Below are positions 46,001 to 54,360 of a stretch of DNA of 64,000 nt, piece after piece. Both the position numbers and the translations under genes were made by a program. Origin of the DNA: Congeria kusceri (lineage: Eukaryota; Mollusca; Bivalvia; Myida; Dreissenidae); contig CM051027.1 of the NCBI GenBank assembly GCA_027627225.1, forward strand, positions 86,119,951 to 86,183,950, in the 5' to 3' direction. The notes under the pieces were generated by a model that saw only the letters and a program-made list of their open reading frames with translations, was not told where the DNA came from and did no database searches. Every line of letters starts with the position of its first letter. Positions within the stretch are counted from its first letter, which is position 1.

Positions 46001-49000
46001 CATGTACAAGATCACGCGATAACTATTTTTGTGTGTAAACTGTATCTCGGCGTTTGATGAATATTAACATAACTGTTTTTCATAATTTGGAAATAAGCCT
46101 ATTAATGTATTTAGATACTTCGCCGAGATACAGCCTAGTAATTTATTGTGTATTAGGAATATTGTATTTTAATGTAAACAGTTATTTCTTGTAGGGCGGA
46201 GTCTTCACTTGCTCATGTAGTCATACGCCACACATGTATTTTATTCAGCGTTTGTTTATTCGATACATTTGAACTCAGCTGTTTATTTGTAAATACTGCT
46301 TTTCACAAAAGCTGATGAACTAACCTAAGAGCCGTACATATTATGTTGTTTATAAATTGTATTACTGTATAGGGAATGGACCTGAGCACATTTGATAGTT
46401 CAAAGCCGAGGATCTCATTTGGTTGATTTGGTCATGTGGTATCTTAGTCGGAACCTATAAATACGAGCTCAGAACTCAGTCTCGACATCTTCTTTCAGGA
46501 GTTCACACCTCCGATAGATAACTTGTTGCTGCAACATCTAGAGTATATTACATAAATGTCACTGATTTAATAGTTACTGTACGCTAACATCATGGCTAAT
46601 AGAATGTTCAGGCTAATGAGAGCTCCTCCATTTATTATTTTATATTAAACTCTATACCCTACTATTTATTATGTAACATTATAATTAACTACATGTACAG
46701 TTAGGAGATCCCAGTGCATAGGCTCGGTCCTTCCTCGTTTAAGATGCTGTTCTGCTCAGACGTTAATATTTGTGGGTGGCCAATGGGTCAATACTTTATT
46801 GTAACATGGATGGCGAATAAAATAATAACTACAGTTATTAAATTGTTGCAACTTTTATTGGCTTCTTTTTAGTTTAACCCAATGGACTCAGCCTCAGGCA
46901 TGAGGTCAAGAGGTGGGTGGGGCCTAAGAGGTACCCAGGCAGATGATGACTTCCACCCATATACCTGTTTGTCAGTTTCCTCGACGCGGGGTTATGACGA
47001 ATGGCTATTATTTGTTGGTGCCATCGACGTTCCTTAAAAACGGTATACTACCACCGTGACCTATCCTGACATTGCTAATGAGGCGGTATACTGTGACAAT
47101 ATTAATAAGCATGTGAACTTGTGCACCTGGATATTTTGGTGCAGTTTTTTCTGTCATCAGCGGAGTTATGGCCCTTTTTTTAGCAAAAAATGACAGTTTT
47201 GGACTTGTGTTGCGTGTAACTTAAAAAGTATTATTTCTAGAGTGATGAAACTTATAAACATATAAATAAGCATGTGAAGTTGTGCACCTGGGTATTTTGG
47301 TGCAGTTTTTTTCAGACACCAGTGGAGTGATAGCCCTTTTTTAGCAAAAAATGACATTTTTGGACTGTGTCGCACATGACTAAAAAAGTATTACTGCTAC
47401 AGTGATGAAACTTTATATACATATTAATCAGTATGTGAACTTGTGCTCCTGTATTTTGTATTTTGGTGCAGTTTTTTGCGACATTTTTGGATTTGTATCG
47501 CCTGTAACTTAAAAAGTATAACTACTAGACTGATGAAACTTTATAAACATACTCATCAGCATGTGAACTTGTGCACCTGAGTATTTTGGTGCATTTTTTC
47601 CGACATCAGCGTTTTGTGACAACTAGCGGAATGTGGGGGCATCCATGTCCTATGGACACATGTCTAGTTTTTTAGTTCACCTGAGCACAAAGTGCTCATG
47701 GTGAGCTTTTGTGATCACCTGTCGTCTGTCGTGCGTCGTCCGTCATGCGTCAACATTTTAATTCAAACAATTCTCCAAAACGGCTTGGCAGATTTTCACC
47801 AAACTTCCCAGGAATGATGCATGGGTGACTTTCTTTCAAAATTCAAAATTGTTCAAATCGTTTCGGTCTGATGCATATGCAGGTCACCAGAGCTAAAAAT
47901 AGATTTTAAAAGTGAAAACTATAAAAATCTTCTCTGAAACTGCATGGCTGAGAGCTTTCATATTTGGTATGTGGCATCTTCTAGTGGTCCTCTACAAAGA
48001 TTGTTCAGATGATGCCCCTGGGGTCAAAACTGGCCACGCCTTGGGGGTTACATGGTTTATATAGACTTAAATAGCTAAATGACTTTGAAAATCTTCTCTG
48101 AAACCGCAAGGCCCAAAGGTTTGGTATTTGGTATGTAACATTGTATAGGGTCCTCTACAAAGAATGTTAAAATGATGCCCCTGGGGACAAAACTTGCCAC
48201 ATCCTGAGGGTCACATTGTTTATATAGACTTAAATAGTAAAATTACTTCAAAAATCTTCTTCTCTGAAAGCGCAAGACCCAGGGGTTTCATATTTAGTAT
48301 GTGACCTTCTCTAGTGGTCCTCTACAAAGATTGTTTAAATGATGCCCATGGGGTCAAAACTGGCAACGCCGGGGGGTCACAATGTTTATATAGACTTAAA
48401 TAGCAAAATGACTTTAAAAATCTTCTCCTCAAACCACAAGGCCCAGATGTTTCATATAGACTTTAATAGCAAAATTACTTCAAAAAGGCCCAGAGGTTTC
48501 ATATTTGGCATGAACATTGTATAGTGGTCCTCTACAAATATTGTTCAAATTATGGAGTAGAAAGTTGCCACTCCCTGTGGGTCACATGTTTGATATAGAC
48601 TATACAAATCTTCTCCTGACACTGCAAGACCCAGATCTTTATACTCAGGTAAGCCATTTGGTCCTCTTGTTCTGATGCCTTAAACTCGGGTGAGCGACCA
48701 AGGGCCATTGTGACCCTCTTGTTCTGTATCTCATTCTCTCTGATTGATGTTGGAGAAATTGAAGAGCAGACATAGTTAGTTTCTTAATAATGTATTTAAC
48801 AGAAAATGCAACATGATAGGGGTAGTTTCTTACAATCTGTAACAAAAATTGTGCTATATATAGTAAAAGCTGTAATGAATTGGCATTACTTTCTACAGTG
48901 TAAAATTACAAATTTACACAGCAAATGATTTGTTAGTTTTTGTAGCTCAACTGTGAACAAGGTGCTTTGTGAGCTATTGGTTTAGGGGGCTGTCCTGTGT

Positions 49001-52000
49001 CGTCCATCATCCGTAATGCTTCAACAATTAGGCACATGGACGCAATAGAGACTTCACTTTTTAGCTCACCTGAGCATGACAGGCTCTTGTTTAGCTTTTC
49101 TGACAGCCTTTTGTCCGTTGTTACTTGTTTCTCGTCAACATTTACCTCTTGAACACTCTAGAGGCCATAGTTTTTTGCCCTGAGAATAACAGATGTAGAC
49201 TGGACCGGCATCTGCATAGTGCCTGTCAGTTGCCAGTTAACTACAGAAGTAGGCGAGATAGGCATCTGTATTGCACTTGTCGATTGCCAGGTCAACAGCA
49301 GTAAGATGTCTGTCTGATGTGGGTCAACATTTGTAGGCGATGACATTCATCTGATGTTAGCGCTGGTCTCTGTCATTGCCAGTAGTGAGGTGAGCGCTTA
49401 GGGCCATCATTGCTCTCTTGTTTTCAATAGGAATCCAAATTGAAAGTACTCATAGGATTGCTTTTAAAGATGTTTGTTGTTCTTCTGAAATACCAATCAT
49501 CCTAGTATGTTCTGTTGCAAATGGTCATTAACCTGTTTGGCACAAGTATTATAGGAGGAACGGATAAGTGGATGTACTCTTCCATTACATAAAATACCCA
49601 TGTAATGATGTAACAACAAAATTGATTTATTTGATACCTACCTTGGTCTGAATATGTCATTTGTAATGTGATTGATATTTGATTTACATGTGTTTTTGCA
49701 ATCGTTTTACTGGGTAATTATATTTGATTTATATGTGTTTTGGCAATCTTTGTTATTGGGTAAGATCAAGACTTTGATAAATGTTACTTACTGAGTTATT
49801 TGAGTAACTTTCATTTCACGTTTACTTCATGTAAAAATGTTTTAGATCACAAATTAAGTGTTCACTAAGTATAACTAAACACATCATAACATAAATTATA
49901 AAAACAGGATTGTTTCTGGTGTTTGTAACATATTTCTGTACAAAAGAAGTTTAAATTTGTTTTTTCATTTAGTATTGCAGTTCAACGCATCTTTGAGTAA
50001 GGTAGTATATCCCTTCATCAGACGCACATTGACAAAATAAACCATTGAATAAATTACTATGCTAAGCCTCGGTAAACCTGTCACGGTTTATACTATGATT
50101 GCTTACGATTTACACAATCTTGTTGAAGTGTGGAAAAGCGAGAACACATACGTGCAGGCATCTGTATGAATCTTGAACAATCTTGCGTGATCCTTATTGA
50201 TCGGGAAGCGCTACAACAGTTTGAAACATGTTCAAAACCTTTGTGGCCTATCATAGCGTCGCCACGAACGTTCAGAACGTCAAATCTGGCCACACCCAGA
50301 GGGGTCATAAGGTTTATGTAGACTTAAATACACTGTAACTCCATTATATCGCGATTCGCGGGGTCCACGGATCGCGATCGCGATATATCTGGATCGCGAT
50401 ATAACTTGCCAGGCCATTCAGTAGATATACATGGATACACTAGCCTGTTTTTCCCCGATCTCAAATATAAATTTAATAAAGTAAATAACTCACCCTTTTC
50501 AATGTAGTTAACATCCATTATGTATTAAATCCATATGTAAAATATTCCATTTGTATATGAAAATATAATATTATTCCGTTGAATAAATTTCAAATCGCGT
50601 ATAAAAATATAAAGTCCGAAACGCCTATCCGAATTTCACTATTCACGTGAAGTAACAATCATACATTCTATTAACAATTACAACACATATGTATTTCGTG
50701 TAAACTTTTTGTTCTGTTGGAAAAAGCGCTGGAAAAACTGCTGACAATCATGTACAACATCACGTCGTCGGCATGGAAGCGTGGGTGTATTGATCGCCAT
50801 ATAAAAACTTTGTAGCGCAGAGAACATTGAGATCTTTACTTTTGTATAAAAGTTTCATAGCACACAGCAACAAAACAAGGTGTCTATATCGCGAACGATA
50901 TGCGGTTAGCATTTCTCCTGAAACATAACAGGAACAGATAAGCCATAATCGATTACGTTATTGTCATTCAGATAGCTCAGTATTGATTTATGACATTCAG
51001 TTACTGTATGCAGCCTCCACGTGGACTGCATGTAATTCTTTGCCAAATAGAGCGACAGCAGTGAAAGGACGTTGTCATGGGTGGCACGCGCGCTGTAAGC
51101 TGATTACATCAAACTGTTACACATTGATGTTGAACGAGTCGGCGTATTGTTTGTCGCACTACAAGAGTGTGAATAAAAGAGACGCCGTGAAGGCACTAAA
51201 ATCCGGATCAAACTGGATTTATTTATAAGCATTTGGTAATAGGAAAATATTGAAGTACATGAAAAAAAATCGCGATCCATGGCCAATTCGCGATATATTG
51301 GACATCGCGATATAACGGATCGCGATATAGCGGATATGCGGTGTAGCAAAGTTGCTTTAAAAATCTTTACCTGAAACCACAAGGCCCAGAGGTTTGTTCA
51401 AGATTGTTCATATTATTCCCCTGGGATAAAAATAAGCCACGCCTCTGGGATGCAAATTAATATTGGGCTAAAAAGTCTCAGGGGAGCGTCCTAGAGCCCT
51501 TAGGGCCCTCTTGTTTATTCATTTACTGAACAGGCAGCAGTATACCTGACACCAGATGATGTTATAAATGAAACTTGTTCTTGCCATCAATTTTATAAAA
51601 TAATTTATTAAATAATTATCCCCATAAAATGACAAATGAATGTTATACCTTTCAACTTCTTGACAAGGGTTATATTTTTATGATTACAAACCTATGAAAC
51701 TAATGTTATCTTTTAAATTGATGATTAAAAAACCCGTAGGTGTTACCTGTGAAAAAGAAGTGAGGCATGTTGTGGGAAAACCGGGCTTAATGCATGTGTG
51801 TAAAATGTCGTCCCGGATTAGCCTGTGCAGTCCACATAGGCTAATCCAGGATGACGCTTTCTGCATTTTTTTCTGTTTCATGAAGTAATTTGGGATGACA
51901 CTTTATGCACACGCATTGACACAGGTTTCCCATGACGCCCCTCAAATGTGATCCACTTTTGTTTAAATACTGTTTGAAACAATCCTAGTGTGTGCATATT

Positions 52001-53915
52001 TCATTGATTGTGGGAGTAGAGAACTAGGATGATACGACCATTGATTGTGGGAGTAGAGAACTAGGATGATACGACCATTGATTGTGGGAGTAGAGAACTA
52101 GTATGATACGATCATTGATTGTGGGAGTAGAGAACTAGGATGATACGACCATTGATTGTGGGAGTAGAGAACTAGGATGATACGACCATTGATTGTGGGA
52201 GTAGAGAACTAGGATGATACGACCATTGATTGTGGGAGTAGAGAACTAGGATGATACGACCATTGATTGTGGGAGTAGAGAACTAGGATGATACGACCAT
52301 TGATTGTGGGAGTAGAGAACTAGGATGATACGACCATTGATTGTGGGAGTAGAGAACTAGGATGATACGACCATTGATTGTGGGAGTAGAGAACTAGGAT
52401 GATACGACCATTGATTGTGGGAGTAGAGAACTAGGATGATACGACCATTGATTGTGGGAGTAGAGAACTAGGATGATACGACCATTGATTGTGGGAGTAG
52501 AGAACTAGGATGATACGACCATTGATTGTGGGAGTAGAGAACTAGGATGATACCACTTGCCATCATATTAAATGTTGAATTATTTAACAAGGAAACTAAG
52601 TACAGAATAATATTAAGAGCATGTTTTCATTTCTTCTGTTCAGTATTTCAGTGATTAATATCATGCCTTACATTGTGATTATGCATGTACAGAATATTTG
52701 TGTGTAGAGTTTAAGACTTGTCGCTTTTTCTTGAAAGTAAATGTCAGATTTGTCAGCAACACGTGTTTATGGTTTTATTAGACTGCGGTGGTAGCTGGAG
52801 TTTTTAGTACCGAACATCGAAACCATGTAACACTTTTGACACAGCAATTTCACAGTGGTTTCCCCTGTTTCGATGCTTTCAATGTATTGCATATCAAGGG
52901 AGGTCACTGTGAGGAGTTTGTTATCATAGCATAATATTTTTTGATATATGTCGCTACACAATATGGATTTTTTTGGCAATCCATTGGAAAAATACAATTT
53001 TCTGTGGCTGGGAATGGGTCTTTTTAAATGGCCCTCTTTAAAAGTAATAATAAAAACATGAAAATGTGTTAATATACTATGTTTAGTAACGTTTTTATTT
53101 AGTGTGCATCAGTCCTGTGATCTTTTACTTTTTATGGCAAGCCGCAGTCTTTCAGCGTTTCAACACTTTGATTTCTTTTCTTTTTAGGTCTTTCCATTCT
53201 GTATAGTATTCAACAGTGAACTTGTGATAAAGCAGGTCGGGAATAGCCTTGAAGCTCTCCTCAAGGGAGACGGCCTTGAGAACTCCCATCTGTGCAAGAA
53301 ATTCCATATACGCAGACCTCTCATTCCCTGTATTTGGTCCAAGGTAAGTTGTGTTTGCTATTGATACAATACCTTTCACCACTTTTGTACATATAGCAGA
53401 TGCATTGATTTCAGTAGAAATGTTGATAATGATGACCATTTACAGTTAATTTGCCAGATGAAAGATACAAGGCCAATATGGCACTGGTGCTTAATTACAT
53501 TATTTTGTTCAATCTCGCAAAACCTGTTACAACAGTAAAGTCTCCAACATTATCAGTACTCAGGGGAGCCCTTTGTACCATCTCAGGGGGCCCAATGGTT
53601 TACTTTTTACCCAGTATGTAATTTGTGCAGAGTGCATCTTAGAGGCTTGAATCTTATCATTTTTACTTGTGCCAGCTATACAATATGTACTGTTGTTCTG
53701 TTGCAGATATTACAATTTCAATGGGTAGTATTTGAGCTTGAATATGCTTTCAACATGGACAGCAGCTCGGATAGCGATCTATATCAAGACTGCACATGGG
53801 ACAACGGTGCTTCTTCAGAGGTGCACACTGGTAGTCAGGGGCAGCGAATCTTGCTCCGGGGTCAGATGAAGTACATCAAGGAGTGGGACATGATTGCGTT
53901 CCTCGGCAACCCTCT
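28008..53915 (+). CDS. Soluble guanylate cyclase, beta-type subunit (5' four exons)
   Basis: Four exons joined in phase give about 334 residues. Exon 1 gives residues 1-30 and exon 2 residues 30-213: the H-NOX haem domain. The start MYGLLLESVQFYVIQ is the canonical H-NOX N-terminus. The proximal haem ligand is H105 in DNIHEVI, P118 is in LQSPAF, and the Y-x-S-x-R haem-propionate motif is Y134-Q-S136-K-R138. Exon 3 (214-265) begins VFPFCIVF, matching the FPFH start of the HNOBA/PAS-like domain, and reaches the RRP motif. Exon 4 (266-334) contains LLRGQMKYI and IAFLGNP, the conserved end of HNOBA. Coiled-coil and catalytic domains, which make cGMP from GTP in the dimer, are not visible to position 64000. 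The family acts as a cytosolic gas-sensing heterodimer. Position 144, aligned with beta1 I145, is Tyr. The haem His marks it as beta-type; beta1, beta2 or an invertebrate atypical class is not resolved. Introns are 7.2, 17.4 and 0.36 kb. Confidence 0.93.
28218..28300. repeat. Degenerate CGTAGTATCGC-like motifs, intron 1 start
   Basis: Contains GATACTACGAATAG and ATAGTATCGCCTCTTTCGTA. The same motif recurs several times at 34985-35130 near the other end of the same intron. Confidence 0.4.
28389..28766 (+). other. Unassigned 125-codon open frame in intron 1
   Basis: AT-rich frame on the host-gene strand, Lys/Asn/Ile-rich, with no motif I recognise and no clear splice sites. It may be chance or a decayed element fragment. 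Retained only because it is long for this AT content. Confidence 0.15.
28767..29589. other. Gene-free intron sequence
   Basis: AT-rich, rich in 'ggtaacca / catggttgctatggtaac' type motifs but no defined repeat borders. No gene seen. Confidence 0.4.
29590..30265 (-). pseudogene. Harbinger-type (DDE_Tnp_4) transposase 3' exon with SWIM zinc finger
   Basis: Antisense inside intron 1. A 3' splice site (TTGCAG) precedes 30265. The first frame reads VGWVVEAANARIKRWKYLDK and then FIGDYV. The VEAANARIKRW block is where the catalytic Glu of Harbinger-type DDE transposases lies. At about 30150-30180 the frame shifts by a small deletion, and the second frame (ATG 30180 to stop 29590) continues with ERRRFAKWADTNTEDLDFPS, LGTYQLKLTGSFIQEYLG and RVRLQSRHVLSRSYLVWIQY. 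The SWIM finger is WYCQC...GTCSHVAAMLWYLG (CxCx(n)CxH, residues ~133-155 of that frame), followed by an acidic tail. The SWIM extension follows the DDE domain in a family common in invertebrates. Upstream DDE exons were not identified, and the CAGCG transposon at 30348 lies just upstream. Broken copy or decayed domesticated gene. Confidence 0.8.
30348..31762 (-). mobile_element. CAGCG-ended DNA transposon, copy 2
   Basis: 1,415 bp, inverted relative to copy 1 (20941-21997). Same ends (CAGCGTTTTTCCTC) with 5-bp duplications TATAT (30343-30347, 31763-31767). Shares the GGTACCGG-rich subterminal blocks and the CGCACGCTTTCCACG / GTGACGTCG block (30850-30890). It has about 360 bp more interior (near 31190-31560) than copy 1. 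No transposase frame. Independent target sequence with the same duplication length supports a 5-bp target preference. Confidence 0.9.
31970..32120. mobile_element. Short palindromic MITE (GTTTATCGGTCAAT family), copy 1
   Basis: Left end ATTTTCGATGTATAGTTG and right end GATAATGCGAAAAT, partially inverted. The interior GTTTATCGGTCAATAAAAA and TTTGGAGTTCTG is shared with 36101-36272. Confidence 0.6.
32121..32829. other. Gene-free intron sequence
   Basis: No supported gene or repeat borders seen. Confidence 0.4.
32830..33395 (-). repeat. Family R fragment (~165-bp period array)
   Basis: About three units with TCACATGGTTTATATAGACT, 'atgactttaaaaatcttct', 'ggcccagaggtttcata' and TAGTGGTCCTCTACAAA. 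It ends at CTCAGGTGAGCATCCTAGGG and CCTCTTGTT, the 3' border of this family. Lacks the AGCTCACCTGAGC left end seen at 36797 and 47671. Confidence 0.8.
33533..33733 (-). other. Candidate antisense exon (unassigned)
   Basis: Follows an acceptor-like GTTTCAG (minus strand, at 33734-33736). One frame from it reads ILCSQFFAEKKTENKEKNGD, IENLFTDGYSWSVMGESATK to a stop at 33530. In the frame set by the exon at 34283-34416, it reads YYALNSLQRRKLKTRKKMG to a nearby stop. Which frame, if any, is used is unclear; no domain recognised. Confidence 0.25.
34283..34416 (-). other. Candidate antisense exon with clean splice sites
   Basis: On the minus strand, ATTTTCAG precedes 34416 and AAG|GTAAAG follows 34283. 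The 134-bp interval is open in one frame: SCDCAGCAENVFNARLVSKT then SAIQMFGQLFFCKANLT. Base composition is closer to coding than its surroundings. It may belong with 33533-33733 or with an old mobile-element gene; no family assigned. Confidence 0.3.
34975..35130. repeat. Cluster of TTCGTAGTATCGCA motifs, intron 1 end
   Basis: At least five variants of TTCGTAGTATCGC / CATAGTATCCC in about 150 bp, just upstream of exon 2. Similar motifs lie at the other end of the intron (28218-28300). Confidence 0.6.
35284..35834 (+). CDS. Guanylate cyclase exon 2 (haem-binding core)
   Basis: Acceptor TTATTTCAG at 35283 and donor AAA|GTAAGT at 35835. The first two bases complete Gly30. Codons: H105 at 35508-35510, Y134/S136/R138 at 35595-35609, Y144 at 35625-35627. 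It ends SNIAGDTFLK in phase 0 and joins exon 3 exactly where the family has TFxKVFPF. It encodes over 180 residues, an unusually large share of the domain in one exon. Confidence 0.95.
36101..36272. mobile_element. Short palindromic MITE (GTTTATCGGTCAAT family), copy 2
   Basis: Left AATTTTCGCATTATTGTT, right inverted AATTTTCACATTATCGTT (minus strand). Shares the interior with 31970-32120 (GTTTATCGGTCAAT, TTTGGAGTTCTG). Confidence 0.7.
36797..40008 (+). repeat. Family R, long array in intron 2
   Basis: Starts TTTTAGCTCACCTGAGCAC, with a leader containing CATGGTGAGCTTTTGTGATC and GATTTTCACCAAACTTC. Then about 17 units of ~165 bp, each with TAGTGGTCCTCTACAAAGAT, 'tgttcaaatgatgcccctgg', 'ggggtcacatggtttata' and 'tagacttaaatagcaaaat'. 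Ends CTCAGGTGAGCGACCTAGGG. The terminal CTCACCTGAG / CTCAGGTGAG are inverted. Units diverge by substitutions and small indels. A foreign, GC-rich segment interrupts it at 37127-37548. Open frames inside (37530, 38586, 38626 and others) are repeat artefacts. Confidence 0.88.
37127..37548 (+). mobile_element. GC-rich insert in family R array, probable retroelement fragment
   Basis: Flanked on both sides by the R-unit segment TAGTGGTCCTCTACAAAGAT (37107 and 37556). It contains an open 57-codon tail (37131-37301) reading ERCSEDIFSVYTKALHDAQV, YEKEQELQELKTASRAIHQK and AVRYAKRRKIE before TAG, Glu/Lys-rich and coiled-coil-like, with many G/C-ending codons unlike its surroundings. Downstream, TGTTGGTGGCAGCGAGCGC resembles a tRNA primer-binding site after an LTR edge. 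Identity unproven. The longer overlapping Arg-rich frame (37108-37329) is probably the wrong frame. Confidence 0.45.
40009..40960. other. Gene-free intron 2 sequence
   Basis: No supported gene. A short direct repeat (GCAAAACTGCTGCAAGACATT, twice) lies at about 40210-40252. Confidence 0.4.
40963..41492. mobile_element. pogo/Tigger-like TA-flanked MITE
   Basis: 530 bp. Ends CAGTAAAACTCCGCTTATAC (left) and CACTAAAACCCCGCTAAAAC (right, minus strand) with TA at 40961-40962 and 41493-41494. 'ggtcttaat / gcggg' motifs recur just inside both ends. CAGT-type ends with TA fit pogo/Tigger elements. No transposase. Confidence 0.85.
41700..42112 (+). repeat. 34-bp tandem array with internal hairpin
   Basis: About 12 units of TGTATGTTGATATCTGGGCT + ATAAGTAGCCAGCC. 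Each unit contains GGCTATAAGTAGCC, able to form a 5-bp stem. Scattered substitutions (for example ATACGTAGCC and ATACATAGCC), more at the left edge. Confidence 0.95.
42784..42853 (+). other. tRNA-like fragment (pseudogene or SINE head)
   Basis: TGTCGAGAGGTTAAGGCAG resembles a tRNA box A / D-arm, and GCGGGTTCAAATCC a box B / T-loop, about 45 bp apart. The T-stem and acceptor stem do not pair well and no 3' match is present, so it is not a functional tRNA by eye. Class II (Ser/Leu)-like spacing cannot be confirmed. Confidence 0.35.
42926..43315 (+). other. Unassigned 129-codon open frame in intron 2
   Basis: One of the longest open frames in the gene's sense strand; reads AAMTAATTFFLYCLGIKTNE, ALDDWAIVVPDNSVCVDSDK and SVYNAYPSTTTKIYQTLRKQ. 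Mixed composition looks more protein-like than most chance frames here, but no domain is recognised and no splice sites stand out. Possibly a decayed element ORF. Confidence 0.2.
43316..44202. other. Gene-free intron 2 sequence
   Basis: No supported gene or repeat structure. Confidence 0.4.
44203..45115. repeat. GGGCCCCA-ended repeat with GGTGGGTGGGGTCAAGGTCA units (family G)
   Basis: Starts AGGGCCCCACAAATTTTTTG and ends near TTGGGGCCCAATGCC, an inverted pair. Inside are two ~180-bp units ('gaaacttcat...gatctcattgaggagaagtgcag') and two units with GGTCAAGGTCACCGTTACTA and 'aaaatagaaaaacagtttc'. The second unit type also makes up 57231-57935. Confidence 0.8.
45597..47098 (+). mobile_element. 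Probable 1.5-kb solo LTR
   Basis: Starts TGTAAGGAAAAG and ends ACTGTGACA (TG...CA borders) with a 4-bp ATAT duplication (45593-45596, 47099-47102). Removing it restores the host repeat. Signals in LTR order: a TATA box TATAAATA at about 46456 with a downstream CTCAGAACTCAGTCTCG region as candidate start, and an AATAAA at about 46816. No internal retroviral genes accompany it, hence solo LTR by homologous recombination. A long non-autonomous DNA element is the alternative. Confidence 0.65.
46456..46463 (+). promoter_or_regulatory. Candidate TATA box in the solo LTR
   Basis: TATAAATA about 860 bp into the LTR, followed by AATAAA some 360 bp later; this order suits a U3-R-U5 layout. Confidence 0.4.
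47671..48724 (+). repeat. Family R, second array
   Basis: Starts TTTTTAGTTCACCTGAGCAC with the same leader as 36797. About four or five 165-bp units follow, then CTCGGGTGAGCGACCAAGGG. Directly abuts the ATGCCCCCAC repeat to its left. Confidence 0.86.
49053..49424 (+). repeat. Short family R relative
   Basis: Begins TTTTTAGCTCACCTGAGCAT, ends GTGAGGTGAGCGCTTAGGGC and CTCTCTTGTTTT. The internal unit differs from the other R arrays: TGTCATTGCC- and GTCAACA-containing sequence with an ~85-bp period. Same ends, different filling. Confidence 0.65.
49425..50278. other. Gene-free intron 2 sequence
   Basis: No supported gene. Contains a short duplicated 'gatttatatgtgttttggcaat' type motif at about 49672-49755. 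Confidence 0.4.
50279..51512 (-). repeat. Family R fragment interrupted by a TA-flanked element
   Basis: R sequence before (CTGGCCACACCCAGAGGGGT...GACTTAAATA) and after (TAGCAAAGTTGCTTTAAAAA...AGGGCCCTCTTGTTT) joins cleanly when 50331-51343 and one TA are removed. Confidence 0.82.
50331..51343. mobile_element. TA-flanked element with TATCGCGATA-rich ends
   Basis: 1,013 bp, TA on both sides (50329-50330, 51344-51345). Ends CACTGTAACTCCATTATATC (left) and CACCGCATATCCGCTATATC (right, minus strand). Several CGCGATATA motifs lie in the first 75 and last 75 bp. The interior (50740-50800) has a degenerate copy of the CGTCGGCATGGAAGCGTG block found in the CAGCG elements. Non-autonomous, pogo/Tigger-like by ends and TA. 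Confidence 0.87.
51761..51945. mobile_element. TGAGGCGCG MITE, copy C (internally deleted)
   Basis: Starts TGAGGCATGTTGTGGGAAAA and ends ACAGGTTTCCCATGACGCCC. Only one of the two internal hairpin blocks survives (GGATTAGCCTGTGCAGTCCA). About 75 bp shorter than copies B and D. Confidence 0.82.
52002..52553 (+). repeat. 37-bp tandem array, ~15 near-identical units
   Basis: Unit CATTGATTGTGGGAGTAGAG + AACTAGGATGATACGAC. Only isolated differences (one ACTAGT and one GATCATTG in unit 3, a truncated last unit), so the array is young or homogenised. It lies about 630 bp before exon 3. Confidence 0.97.
52554..53187. other. Intron 2 end, no further feature
   Basis: AT-rich; the minus-strand frame at 52767-52997 has no recognised domain. 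Polypyrimidine tract and AG for exon 3 at 53170-53187. Confidence 0.4.
53188..53343 (+). CDS. Guanylate cyclase exon 3 (HNOBA start)
   Basis: Acceptor TTCTTTTTAG at 53187 and donor AAG|GTAAGT at 53344; 156 bp, phase 0 on both sides. Reads VFPFCIVFNSELVIKQVGNS, then LLKGDGL, then FHIRRPLIPCIWSK. Corresponds to FPFHxxFDRDLxVxQxGxS...FxLxRP of guanylate cyclase HNOBA. The FPF-His is Cys here. The minus-strand frame 53152-53439 is its shadow. Confidence 0.92.
53707..53915 (+). CDS. Guanylate cyclase exon 4 (HNOBA end)
   Basis: Acceptor CTGTTGCAG at 53706, donor CT|GTAAGC at 53916; 209 bp, ends phase 2. Starts ILQFQWVVFELE, passes an acidic, Ser-rich linker (MDSSSDSDL) and reaches QRILLRGQMKYIKEWDMIAF and LGNP. 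LRGQM-x(n)-FLGSP is the signature at the end of HNOBA. No following exon was recognised downstream. Confidence 0.93.
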
Positions 53916-54360
53916 GTAAGCATGTAGTGAGTGCAGTATTACAGTCTTGTTGCAGAAATATTCAGAAATACACAGATCTGTGAAGAGGTGATTGTCTAGA
54001 GATTGCAGAATTGCATGCTGATGTAATTATCCAGCTCTGCATGGTCAGATTTGTATTAATAATGTGAGAATTATTTATATGACTTTGACAGATGTCTTGC
54101 ACTTTGATGCTGGTAAACAAATATTGGCAAGAAACAAAACATGACCAGGTGTGGCACCATACATGTTATTAATCACTTATTCCTGGAAATATAAATGATA
54201 AGGATTGATGACTTGTTTACAGATTCTCACAAATTACAACAGTTTGCTTTATTGGTGTCCAATGAGACAGGAGTGTTTTGCTATGTGGTGAAATAAGGCA
54301 AAGCATTCATATTAGCAAAGTTCAAAATGTATTCCTTGTGAAAGAAAACAAGAACTAGAA

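Larger units (their letters stand above)
45309..47670. repeat. ATGCCCCCAC-ended repeat, split by an LTR-like insert
   Basis: Starts ATGCCCCCACTTTAGAGGGG and ends GTGGGGGCATCCATGTCC with a short tail to about 47670. Internal units carry 'gcatgtgaacttgtgcacctg', TTTTGGTGCAGTTTTT and 'agtgatgaaactttataaacata'. The run is interrupted exactly at 45597-47098; joining the two sides restores one unit (ACATAT|TAATAAGCATGTGAAC). Confidence 0.82.

Noticed and set aside
52002..52553. Regularly spaced repeat resembling a CRISPR array
   Set aside because: The units are contiguous 37-bp repeats without unique spacers, in a eukaryotic intron.
53152..53439. 95-codon minus-strand open frame
   Set aside because: It is the antisense shadow of guanylate cyclase exon 3, which has proper splice sites and the FPF and RRP motifs on the plus strand.
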